From the NCBI RefSeq assembly GCF_027942865.1, contig NC_134527.1:4070976-4134975 (forward strand): a DNA stretch of 64,000 nucleotides, in the 5' to 3' direction. Under the pieces are notes generated by a model. It was not told the DNA's origin. It did not search any database and saw only the letters and a list, made by a program, of their open reading frames with translations. Source of the DNA: Odontesthes bonariensis (taxonomy: Eukaryota > Chordata > Actinopteri > Atheriniformes > Atherinopsidae). Positions 1 through 8,588 of the stretch are shown here, in pieces; within the stretch, counting starts at the first letter, position 1; every line of letters begins with the position of its first letter. A program made the position numbers and the translations under genes.

Positions 1-353
1 TCTTTGCAAGATTAATTATGATGTAAAATAAAATCTGGAAATCCCAATTAATCCTCTGTTTTGGTGTCATTTGGTGAAATAAGCTGGTAAACTAGACTTA
101 CAACCACAATGTAAATGTATTAAAGGCAGCCAAAACTGACCAAATCAGGTTAAAATACCAGAAAAATCTACGTTATGTGTGTTTAATCATATTTTGAATG
201 TCACACCTTTCAAAGCATAACTCGATCCGTCCAAAAGTCAATCTTAACACAAATAAAGTTTAGTTTACCAGCTTATTTCACCAAATGTCAACAAACAGAG
301 GATTAATTGGGATTTCCAGATTTTATTTTACATCATAATTAATCTCGCAAAGA
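1..353. repeat. Foldback (long inverted repeat) element in pum3 intron
   Basis: The first ~97 bases reappear as their reverse complement at about 257-352, with only a couple of differences visible, separated by an unrelated spacer of about 160 bases. This is the layout of a MITE-type DNA transposon with long terminal inverted repeats. The left edge coincides with the window start, so the true end and any target duplication on that side cannot be seen. It lies in the intron upstream of the first visible pum3 exon and has no coding content. Confidence 0.7.
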
Positions 354-394
354 GTAAAACCTAACAGTTGCGGTGTTTGCTGCACGGTCTACAC

Positions 395-696
395 AGCAGG
401 CAGTGATATGAAGGGAGAGAAAATAGGGCCAAGCAATTGTGAGGTCTGACTTTTTCCTGGAGAACCATTTTGTGATGCAAATGTATTACTCTTTTGAACG
501 CATATTGTTTTGAGAAGCAAAATGCTTTATTTTTTAAACCCCAGCCAACTAGCCGGAACTACTTTCATCAACACCAAAACGAGGCTGGAACTCTGCTCAC
601 AGGACGCAGCAGGGGGTAAGAAGATGTTCATAAATGATGTTGCTAATATGGGATGTCATACAGCTTCATGTCAAAAGAGGCGAACTATCCCTTTAA
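395..696. mobile_element. TTAA-type MITE, copy A (left end unclear)
   Basis: The right end reads as the family terminus (aaagaggcgaactatccc) running into TTAA at 693-696. Internal sequence matches the copies at 1315 and 58932, including a segment ending in agcagggggtaagaagatg. TTAA at the tip and the inverted terminal sequence suggest a piggyBac-like non-autonomous element. The left boundary is approximate. The 80-aa ORF across it is a chance reading frame. Confidence 0.6.
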
Positions 697-789
697 GTGT
701 GCCTGTAGTTCTCTACAGGATCCAGTGTGATGCGATGCATGATTTAAAGTGAGTTTAGTCTGATATCTGCTTGTTAAACATCTGCGCAG

Positions 790-3432
790 GAGATCCTGTC
801 GTCTCTGAGCGAGGTCATCGGTAATAAGTACGGGAAGAAGGTCCTGCTGTACCTGCTGAGCCCCAGAGACCCGGCTCACCAGCTGCCGGAGATCATGAAG
901 GTGCTGGAGCAAGGAGACGGGAACGCACACAGGTAACGGCTCTGAACGTGATCTGGGTCGGTCGGCGCCGCCGGCCCTCTGAGGTCTAAAGCTTCTGTCT
1001 GCCTCCAGTAAAAAAGACGCCGCCACGCGGAGGAAGGAGCTGCTGGAGGTCGTCTCCCCCGCGCTGCTGGAGTACCTGCGCGACAACGCCGCTACCATGG
1101 TGACGGACAAGGCCACCAGCGTCGCCATCAGCGACATCTTGGCGTCGGCGTGCGGGGACCTGCGGCCCGCCATGACGGCGGTGGCTCAGCTGGCCAATCA
1201 GGAGTTGGTGCCAGGAGGGATCAAAGGCGATGTGAGCGGGTTTATGGTTTTCAAGTCCAGACGAGGGTCTGAGAAGGGCTTCATGTGGAGGAAATCTGTA
1301 CCATAAGTAGCACGTTAAAGGGACAGTTCGCCTCTTTTTACATGAAGCTGTATGACATCCCATATCAGCAACATCATTTATGAACATCTTCTTACCCCCT
1401 GCTGCGTCCTGTGAGCAGAGTTCCAGCCTCGTTTTGGTGTTGTTTGATGTTGCTGATATGGGATGTCATACAGCTTCATGTCAAAAGAGGCAAACTATCC
1501 CTTTAAGAAGCCTCCAGAACGGGTCGGAGCGTTTTTTACTGAATTGTTTGGTTGTCTCTCGCGGCAGCTTCACATGGCAGAACATCCAGCAGGACACCTG
1601 GTGCTGAAGTGGCTCATCGAGCAGGACGCCGTGTTGGCAGCGGCTGGAAAAGAAGGTTAGAAAAACACACGAACAAACGAACAAATAAACACAAACAAAC
1701 AAGCACACGCACACACGAACAAACAAACACGCACACACACGAACAAAGAAACACACACACAAACAAACACGCACACACACGAACAAAGAAACACACACAC
1801 AAACAAACACGCACACACACGAACAAACACGCACACACACGAACAAAGAAACACACACACAAACAAACACGCACACACACGAACAAAGAAACACACACAC
1901 AAACAAACACGCACACACACGAACAAAGAAACACACACACAAACAAACACGCACACACACGAACAAAGAAACACACACACAAACAAACACGCACACACAC
2001 GAACAAAGAAACACACACGAACAAACAAACACGCACACACACGAACAAAGAAACACACACACAAACAAACACGCACACACACGAACAAACAAACACGCAC
2101 ACATACGAACAAAGAAACACACACACAAACAAACACGCACACACACGAACAAACAAACACGAACAAACAAACACGCACACACACACACACAAACAAACAC
2201 ACACGAACAAACAAACACGCACACACACGAACAAACAAACAAACACGCACGCACACACACAAACTAACAAACACGCACACACATACAAACTAACAAACAC
2301 GCACACACACAAACGCACACACACACGAACTAACAAACATGCACACACACACGAACTAACAAACACGCACACACACAAACAAACACACGCACGCACACAC
2401 ACAAACAAACACGAACAAACAAACACGCACACACACACGAACTAACAAACACGCACACACACACACGAACTAACAAACACGCACACACACACGAACTAAC
2501 AAACACGCACACACACACGAACTAACAAACACGCACACACACACGAACTAACAAACACGCACACACACACGAACTAACAAACACGCACACACACACGAAC
2601 TAACAAACACGCACACACACAAACAAACACGCACACGAACAAACACGCACACACACAAACAAACACGAACAAACACGCACACACACAAACAAACAAACAC
2701 GAACAAACAAACACGCACACACACAAACAAACACGCACACACACAAACAAACACGCACAAACAAAAAACACGCACAAACAAACAAACACGCACACACACA
2801 AACAAACATGAACAAACAAACACGAACAAACAAACACGCACACACATGAACAAACAAACAAACACGCACACACACGAACAAACACGCACGCACACGCACG
2901 CACACATACAAACAAACAAACGCGAACAAACAAACACACACACACACACAAAGAAACACGAACAAACAAACACGCACGCACGCGAACAAGCACGCGAGCG
3001 AGCATGCACGCACGCACACAAACACAGAGTAAGATTCCCACAGTGTTAATGATCCAGGCTGTGCTGCGTTCAGGGCCTGTGACAGCTGGTCAGTTTTCTG
3101 CGTGTTGACGCCTGCTTTTCGCCCTCAGAGCGGTTCGGCAGGATTCTGGTGGACACGGTCGGGACGGATAAAATGCAGACCTGGTTCAAAGCCAACAGAG
3201 GCGCCATGGTGCTCTGCAGGTGCGTGTGCGTGGACGTCTGGAGTTTAAAACGCGGCTGGAGTTCCTCCTTAAAAACTTTGTGTTTTTCCGTTGTGTTCGC
3301 AGCCTTCTGAACAGCTGCGACGCGTCTGTGGCGGCGGAGGTGAAGGCGGCGCTCCGGTCCATCGAGCCGCAGCTCAGCAGCATCAGCGACAACAAAGGAG
3401 TCGAAATCCTGCTGGAGAACCTGAACAAGTAG
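790..3432 (+). CDS. pum3: Pumilio homology domain protein 3 (puf-A), last five coding exons
   Basis: Exons read from splice sites: 790-932, 1009-1231, 1568-1655, 3129-3219 and 3303-3432 (stop TAG 3430-3432). The frame is kept across all four introns, including split codons at the first, third and fourth junctions. The product is the C-terminal part of PUM3 (KIAA0020/Puf6 type), a nucleolar RNA/DNA-binding protein of ribosome biogenesis built from puf-like helical repeats. Recognisable stretches are [17 protein letters not shown], the [19 protein letters not shown] repeat and the C-terminal [14 protein letters not shown]. Upstream exons lie left of the window. The third intron is filled by a 1.4-kb minisatellite and the second carries a TTAA MITE. 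The gene runs toward kcnv2, the same convergent arrangement as in other vertebrates. Assignment rests on protein similarity from memory plus synteny. Confidence 0.93.
1315..1506. mobile_element. TTAA-type MITE, copy B, in pum3 intron 2
   Basis: A complete element bounded by TTAA at 1315-1318 and 1503-1506. The arms begin aaagggacagttcgcctc on the left and end gaggcaaactatccctt on the right, and the inverted similarity continues inward through a catacagcttcatg block. This fits a piggyBac-like non-autonomous transposon with a TTAA target duplication. It sits in the intron between pum3 exons 1009-1231 and 1568-1655. Confidence 0.75.
1656..3025. repeat. AC-rich minisatellite (40-bp and 26-bp units) filling pum3 intron 3
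   Basis: About 1.37 kb of near-pure A/C/G sequence. From about 1741 to 2000 an exact 40-bp unit recurs (gaacaaagaaacacacacac followed by aaacaaacacgcacacacac). From about 2430 to 2610 a 26-bp unit with gaactaacaaacacgc recurs. The rest is mixed smaller units ending in gcacgcacgc tracts. T is almost absent on the plus strand, so several frames on both strands stay open for 140-300 codons. These encode low-complexity Thr/His/Asn or Cys/Val repeats and are not genes. The array starts within about ten bases of the exon 1568-1655 donor. Confidence 0.97.
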
Positions 3433-4242
3433 ACGCAGGCGTTGGAACTCTTTAAGAACTCTTTAAGAACTCTTTAAGAAGCGAACACGGCCCGAATATG
3501 TTTCAGCTTTCTGTCTGCGAGGGGAAACGAGTCTTTGAGAATCTGTGGTGGAGCTTTACAGGGTCGCTTCGTTCAAGGTGTTCAGATATCCATCCAACTG
3601 GCCCGATGCCGAATTAAAAGAATTCCCCCTGCAGTGAAGTTTATAAATATATATATGTGTGTGTAAAATATCAAAGTCTGGACCATTAACAACCTAAATC
3701 CCTCAGATGAGTCCAGTCAGAGCCCAGCGGGTCGTCCTCTGGTTCAGATAGTTTTTGTATTTTGTTGTTGATCAATTTTGAATCAACTGGGGAAAAAAAA
3801 GCTCTAAAGTATAATTAATTCCATCACTCTGAACTAAACAAACAGTTATTAACCGTTATTATAACGCCTTTAAAGTTGGATCTTGACTTTTTTTTATGAA
3901 TAATTATAATTAGTATTTAAACTGTTTCTCTTTGGGATAAAAAAAAGTTTTTTTTTTTTCTTTATTTTTTAGTATTTCAGAAAACTGGCTGAAAAAATAT
4001 TTTGCAATGCTTCAATTAAAATGTAATTCAGTGTTTTTCTGAGTCTCTGTGTGACCAGTGTTGAACTCATTTATAAAAGAGGAGCGCTGTTCCATCCATC
4101 AGCTGTGATGCTTGGATCGGCTGAGCAGAAATCTACAAAGTTCCTTCTTCCCTGGGTGACACTGAGCTGGTTCCAAAGCCAGCTGAGAGGAAAAAATAAG
4201 ATCCCCAGCAGGTCTAAGGTCCAAAACACGACGTGTATATGC
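3433..4242 (+). other. Probable pum3 3' UTR and downstream sequence
   Basis: Sequence after the pum3 stop has no coding character. A triple repeat of ctctttaagaa lies just after the stop. AATTAAA-type polyadenylation hexamers occur near 3614 and 4014; the second is the more plausible transcript end, but I cannot decide. The segment from about 4020 to 4242 is unclassified. Confidence 0.4.
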
Positions 4243-4297
4243 ATATATTCCACTTTTTACTTCATGGTGACCCGACATTCTCGTCGAGAATTAATAC
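4243..4297. repeat. Left 55-bp direct repeat flanking TRIM/BED island 1
   Basis: Matches 11297-11351 in direct orientation at 51 of 55 positions (atatattccactttttactt to gagaattaatac). The two copies immediately abut the outer ends of the BED-TRIM-BED-TRIM-BED block. It is far longer than a transposon target duplication, so it may mark a tandem duplication or unequal exchange. Confidence 0.7.
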
Positions 4298-4426
4298 TAG
4301 GGCTGTGCAACGATTAAAATTTTGAATCTAATCACATGATTTCCCTGATTAATCACGATTAATCGCATTTGTACGCAAAATCCAAAAATGAATCCAAAAG
4401 TAGTGTATAGCTTTTAGCATTTAGCT

Positions 4427-4732
4427 TTATTTTAAATGTGCTGCCATATGAATGAAAGTGCCATAACATTTGTTGTGCAAACACACTTTTAACATCAGCA
4501 TCTTTCTGTAGTTTTTATGTAGAAGCCTCGCTCCACTGTCTGTTTCCTTGAATGACTTGCTGCTATCAGTTGTGTGTTTTGCCTTTAAGTGATATTTTAG
4601 ACTGGAACTACTACGCTGAGAAGACAATTCAACTTGGCAGTGTTTACAGATGACTTTGGTTCTGTCGACTCCGCCGTCTGGAAGAACTTTAACATGAAAA
4701 TGGCCGAGTAAAAGTTCCGTACCCTTCTCCAT
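4427..4732 (-). pseudogene. BED zinc-finger fragment of an hAT-type transposase
   Basis: A 101-residue ORF with a BED finger: C29, C32, H48 and H53 (C-x2-C-x15-H-x4-H). This is the DNA-binding N-terminus of ZBED/hAT transposases, which are normally several hundred residues long. Nothing of the DDE/RNase H-like core or dimerisation region follows. Identical in sequence to the copy at 34680 and different from those at 7450 and 10710 at residue 14 only (V versus F). It is most likely a transposase remnant kept by recent duplication; a domesticated small DNA-binding protein cannot be excluded. Confidence 0.6.
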
Positions 4733-4849
4733 GTTTGGTGGATCCGCCGATTACTTTCTTTTCCTGTTCCACAGCAGACAGCAGCAGACTTTTACAAAAT
4801 AAAAGCCTGTGAGCAACAGACTTTTACAATAATAAAATAAATAATAAAA

Positions 4850-4995
4850 CAGCCCCATGTACAGAGGCTATAGTCCTCGCTGCAGCCGGTTCGAGTCCCG
4901 CATCGGACGGCCCTGTGCTGCATGTTGTTCCCCCTCTCTCTGCCCCCTGCTTCCTGTCTCTCTGAACTTTCCATTAAAGGCACAAAAGCCCCAAC
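4850..4995 (+). repeat. tRNA-derived SINE (5' truncated)
   Basis: Contains a polymerase III B-box-like ggttcgagtccc, then the shared SINE body (ccctctctctgccccctgct) ending near attaaaggcacaaaagcccc. The tRNA head with A box is missing here but is present, in reverse, at 29780-29953. Further partial copies occur at about 7945-8056 and 34490-34590 at the same place within the other BED elements, so the SINE predates the duplications. Confidence 0.7.
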
Positions 4996-5056
4996 AAAAA
5001 TGTTTCTTTTAAAAATGCGTTAATGTGTATCGGCGTTAAATAACTAGCGAGTTAAC

Positions 5057-5527
5057 AGCTGCATTGATTCACTGAAACATGGTCAAACATGAATATAAAC
5101 ACAGAATATGAGACAGAAACGGAGCTTTAAAGTGAATATTTGGCCTGAGCGCCTTTATTTCAAACACAGCCTGAAGAAATGAACAAAACCAAAGTCAGCG
5201 TAACTCCAGGATTATTTTCCCATTTCCACAGTGATGAGATGTGAAAAGAGTCTGTGATAAAGGAAGGTCTGCTGACTCCTCTGCTGGGCTCCATGAAGTG
5301 GAAGAGAAACAACAACATACAGACACACCGACACCAGGATCCCACTGATGTTTAGAGCTCAGAGAAGTTTAGATTTTAATATTTCTGTGAATCAAACTCC
5401 TCATCAGCAGTGATATCCTCCATGGCTGCACAGACACAGGAAACAGCAGCAAATAAACAGCAGAACAGCAGAGACATCAACGCAACCAGCTGTCAGCCAC
5501 AAGCTGACTAAACACATTTATTTCACT
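5057..5527 (-). other. TRIM copy 1 3' UTR/flank
   Basis: Conserved downstream block shared with the other TRIM copies. It has an AATAAA-type signal within about 10 bases of the stop and a second one near 5157. A 61-codon ORF (5160-5345) starting MGSWCRCVCM recurs in all three complete copies but overlaps this UTR and looks like conserved untranslated sequence. A strong splice-acceptor-like sequence precedes ccatggaggatatcactg, so an alternative 3' exon is possible. Confidence 0.5.
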
Positions 5528-7012
5528 TTACACAAACTCTGCTGAGGATCCAGGAGAAGAATAAAGCCAGATCCCAGCACAGAGCGGCTGAGTGAATGTG
5601 GTCTGCACTCTGTGGAGGAGAGTCATGGTTCCAGAGACGCTGTAGAAGGACAGAATACCTGCTCTGTGATCCAGGTACACTCCCACTCTGGAGGCCCGGG
5701 GACCTGAGATGGAGGTTTCCATGCTGTTGTACCTAAATGTATAACTGTTTGAGTAACACTCTAATGACCAAGATTTGTCATTAGATCCAAATCCACATTC
5801 AGTCCATCCTGCTCTGCTGATGTTCTTGTATGCGACTGCTACACCAACTCCTCTCCCTCTCCACTCCACCTCCCAGTAACAACGTCCAGTCAGACTCTCT
5901 CTGCTCAGGACCTGAGACCATCCAGTGAATCTGTCTGGATGATCAGAATAAGACTGATGTGGAAACATAAAGCTCACTTTTCTGTTCCCCTCTGACAGTA
6001 ACAGCCATGTGTGTGCTGTGTTTGGATCCAGTGTGATTTCACATGAATATCTTAAGAATCCAGCTCTGCTCGTTGGTTCTGGTTCTGACAGTAAAACATC
6101 CACTTCAGCGACTCTCAGTGAGATGTTGGCCCATTCCTCTCTCAGGATGTCCTGTAGTTTATCTCTGAGCTCTGACACAGCTGCTGTCACATCCTCAAAG
6201 TGCCTCAGAGGACGGATCTGGATGCTGGATGAGTGTGTAGCCCCCCTGAGTGCTGACACTGAGGGCCAGCTGTGCAGAAACTGGCTGTGATCCTCTGTGT
6301 GTGAGAGCTGCTGCAGCTCAGCATCTTTCCTCTTCAGCTCAGTGATCTCCTGCTCCAGCTTCTCCTGAAGCTCTTTGACTCGACTCCCTTCGGCTTCCTG
6401 CTGGGATCTGATCTGCTGCTTCACATCAGAGCTTCTTTTCTGGAGGAGACGGATCAGCTGGGTGAAGGTCTTCTGGCTGTGCTCCTCTGTTTTATCAGCA
6501 GAGCGATGGATGGCCTCCAGCTGCTGCTGAAGCAGCTTCACATCTTTCTCTGCGTCCTGGATTCTCTGCTGGATCTGCTGCCGACTCCCCTCCAGCTCTC
6601 TCTGCCTCTCAGTCCTTTCTGCTGCAGCTGACACTGTGTCGTGGCCTTTATGATCCTCCATTAAGCAGAGATAACAGATGCACTTCTGATCGGTACGGCA
6701 GAAAATCTTCATCACCTCACCGTGAACAGAGCAGATGTGATCAGCAGGAGCAGCTTGGAGTCCAGTCTTCTTCAGCTGCTCCACTAAAGCAGCTAACATG
6801 GTGTTTTTCCCCAGGACAGGCCTCGGTATGAAGGTTTTCCTGCACTGAGGGCAGCTGTGGATCCCCTTCTGATCCTCTCCATCCCAGTGGGCTTTAATAC
6901 AGCTCATGCAGTAGCTGTGTCCACAGGGAATAGCCACCGGATCCTTCAGCAGATCCAGGCAGATCGAACAGGAGAAGCTTTCTCGGTCCAGCTGAACTCC
7001 TTTCTGCGCCAT
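5528..7012 (-). CDS. TRIM-family E3 ubiquitin ligase (RING, B-box2, coiled coil, PRY-SPRY), copy 1 lacking B-box1
   Basis: An intronless 494-residue protein. The RING has C15, C18, C30, H32, C35, C38, C54 and C57. A B-box2 (CSVHGEVMKIFC to DHKGHD) follows almost directly, then a coiled coil of about 110 residues rich in Q/E/K/L and a C-terminal PRY-SPRY domain (LDPNTAH; RCYWEVEW). Compared with the 558-residue sister copy, 60 residues carrying B-box1 are removed cleanly in frame after APADH. RING TRIMs of this fish TRIM16/TRIM25-like group transfer ubiquitin (or related modifiers) to targets recognised by SPRY, mostly in innate immunity, in the cytoplasm. The start is set by the ATG after the conserved upstream block and matches all copies. 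Exact orthology to a named mammalian TRIM is not supported. It lies between BED elements and reads leftward. Confidence 0.9.
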   Translation of the reverse strand: MAQKGVQLDRESFSCSICLDLLKDPVAIPCGHSYCMSCIKAHWDGEDQKGIHSCPQCRKTFIPRPVLGKNTMLAALVEQLKKTGLQAAPADHICSVHGEVMKIFCRTDQKCICYLCLMEDHKGHDTVSAAAERTERQRELEGSRQQIQQRIQDAEKDVKLLQQQLEAIHRSADKTEEHSQKTFTQLIRLLQKRSSDVKQQIRSQQEAEGSRVKELQEKLEQEITELKRKDAELQQLSHTEDHSQFLHSWPSVSALRGATHSSSIQIRPLRHFEDVTAAVSELRDKLQDILREEWANISLRVAEVDVLLSEPEPTSRAGFLRYSCEITLDPNTAHTWLLLSEGNRKVSFMFPHQSYSDHPDRFTGWSQVLSRESLTGRCYWEVEWRGRGVGVAVAYKNISRAGWTECGFGSNDKSWSLECYSNSYTFRYNSMETSISGPRASRVGVYLDHRAGILSFYSVSGTMTLLHRVQTTFTQPLCAGIWLYSSPGSSAEFV

Positions 7013-7100
7013 TTCTCCTCTCAGATCAGCGACTCAGTGAGTTTCACTTCCTGAAAGCTGAAACTTATCTGAGCTCTGAGCTATAAATCACGTGTCTGTG
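7013..7100 (-). promoter_or_regulatory. TRIM copy 1 upstream block with TATA-like and Ets/IRF-like motifs
   Basis: On the minus strand, TTTATAGCTC lies about 75 bases before the ATG. GGAAGTGAAACT (plus-strand agtttcacttcc, 7040-7051) lies about 28 bases before it. GGAANNGAAA is the Ets-IRF composite consensus and also resembles an interferon-stimulated response element half. The block is conserved at the same spacing in all TRIM copies. Function is inferred. Confidence 0.45.
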
Positions 7101-7323
7101 CAGAGAACAGAGCCTATCAGCTCCCCTCCTGTTGGTTACACCCATCATGAGCTGCAGATCTGAAGGGGAGGAAACAACAAGTGAGTCGGAGCTGATTCAC
7201 AGCAGACTTCATGGTTAAAACACGGGTCGATTCTTCTTTTAATCCCTTTGGAAAGAAGCTTCACTTTCACAGTGAATGCAGCAGAGTTTTGAGCCTGAAA
7301 AATCAGGAAGAACATTTAGAAAC

Positions 7324-8113
7324 TAGGGCCGGGCAACGATTAAAACTTTTAATCTAATTAATCACATGATTTCCCTGATTAATCACGATTAATCGCATTT
7401 GTACGCAAAACTGAATCCAAAAGTAGCGTATAGCTTTTAGCATTTAGCTTTATTTTAAATGTGCTGCCATATGAATGAAAGTGCCATAACATTTGTTGTG
7501 CAAACACACTTTTAACATCAGCATCTTTCTGTAGTTTTTATGTAGAAGCCTCGCTCCACTGTCTGTTTCCTTGAATGACTTGCTGCTATCAGTTGTGTGT
7601 TTTGCCTTTAAGTGATATTTTAGACTGGAACTACTACGCTGAGAAGACAATTCAACTTGGCAGTGTTTACAGATGACTTTGGTTCTGTCGACTCCGCCGT
7701 CTGGAAGAACTTTAAAATGAAAATGGCCGAGTAAAAGTTCCGTACCCTTCTCCATGTTTGGTGGATCCGCCGATTACTTTCTTTTCCTGTTCCGCAGCAG
7801 ACAGCAGCAGACTTTTACAAAATAAAAGCCTGTGAGCAACAGACTTTTACAAAATAAAAGCCTGTGAGTAAAAGACTTTTACAAAATAAAAGCCTGTGAG
7901 CAACAGACTTTTACAAAATAAAAGCCTGTGAGCAACAGACTTTCAAGTCCCGCATCGGACGGCCCTGTGCTGCATGTTGTTCCCCCTCTCTCTGCCCCCT
8001 GCTTCCTGTCTCTCTGAACTTTCTTATCCATTAAAGGCACAAAAGCCCCAACAAAAATGTTTCTTTTAAAAATGCGTTAATGTGTATCGGTGTTAAATAA
8101 CTAGCGAGTTAAC
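7324..8113 (-). mobile_element. BED-finger hAT-like element, copy 2
   Basis: Starts tagggccgggcaacgatt directly after the TRIM copy 1 upstream region and ends gagttaac against TRIM copy 2 3' flank. It contains the BED fragment (7450-7755), about four tandem 32-bp units of the acttttacaaaataaaagcc type (7807-7945), and a 5'-truncated SINE. Orientation and order are the same as in copy 1, so it belongs to the same duplicated unit. Confidence 0.7.
7450..7755 (-). pseudogene. BED zinc-finger transposase fragment, copy 2
   Basis: The same 101-residue ORF as at 4427-4732, with F instead of V at residue 14. BED ligands C29, C32, H48 and H53 are intact. No transposase core follows. It is identical to the copy at 10710-11015. 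Confidence 0.6.
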
Positions 8114-8588
8114 AGCTGCATTGATTCACTGAAACATGTTCAAACATGAATATAAACACAGAATATGAGACAGAAACGGAGCTTTAAAGTGAATTTTTGG
8201 CCTGAGCGCCTTTATTCTCAAACACAGCCTGAAGAAATGAACAAAACCAAAGTCAGCGTAACTCCAGGATTATTTTCCCATTTCCACAGTGATGAGATCT
8301 GAAAAGAGTCTGTGATAAAGGAAGGTCTGCTGACTCCTCTGCTGGGCTCCATGAAGTGGAAGAGAAACAACAACATACAGACACACCGACACCAGGATCC
8401 CACTGATGTTTAGAGCTCAGAGAAGTTTAGATTTTAATATTTCTGTCAATCAAACTCCTCATCAGCAGTGATATCCTCCATGGCTGCACAGACACAGGAA
8501 ACAGCAGCAAATAAACAGCAGAACAGCAGCAGAGACATCCCAGCAACCAGCTGTCAGCAACAAGCTGACTAAATACATTTATTTCACT
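8114..8588 (-). other. TRIM copy 2 3' UTR/flank
   Basis: Near-identical to 5057-5527, including the two AATAAA-type signals and the 61-codon open frame at 8218-8403. No independent gene is supported here. Confidence 0.5.

Larger units (their letters stand above)
4298..5056 (-). mobile_element. BED-finger hAT-like element, copy 1 (fused to TRIM 3' flank)
   Basis: Starts tagggctgtgcaacgatt and contains the TTAATCACGATTAATCGC motif block seen at the end of all copies, then a minus-strand BED-finger fragment, part of the 32-bp minisatellite unit and a SINE. It stops at gagttaac at 5056, where TRIM 3'-flank sequence begins. The only copy with an apparently complete other end is 10577-11296, which continues to cacccta. 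The same truncated junction recurs at 8113, about 29730 and 34430, so the BED/TRIM joint was formed once and then duplicated. Confidence 0.7.

Noticed and set aside
1656-3025. Regular repeat spacing that could suggest a CRISPR array
   Set aside because: The units are contiguous tandem repeats with no unique spacers, and the sequence is vertebrate.
1481-3049. Long overlapping ORFs on both strands (up to 297 codons) across the AC-rich array
   Set aside because: They encode simple Thr/His/Asn or Cys/Val repeats forced by the minisatellite and its lack of T on one strand. There is no start context, domain or unique sequence.
4850-4995. Possible tRNA gene because of the B-box-like ggttcgagtccc
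   Set aside because: No acceptor stem or anticodon arm. The sequence continues into a SINE body that is repeated elsewhere in the window.
5160-5345. 61-codon ORF (MGSWCRCVCM...) conserved at 5160, 8218 and 34140
   Set aside because: It lies in the duplicated TRIM 3' flank. Conservation is explained by recent duplication and the frame overlaps a polyadenylation region. A secreted peptide is not supported.
6009-7054. Plus-strand ORFs opposite the TRIM genes (also at 9079, 10110, 29363, 32257 and 33201)
   Set aside because: Antisense shadows of the SPRY and RING coding frames, repeated only because the genes are duplicated.
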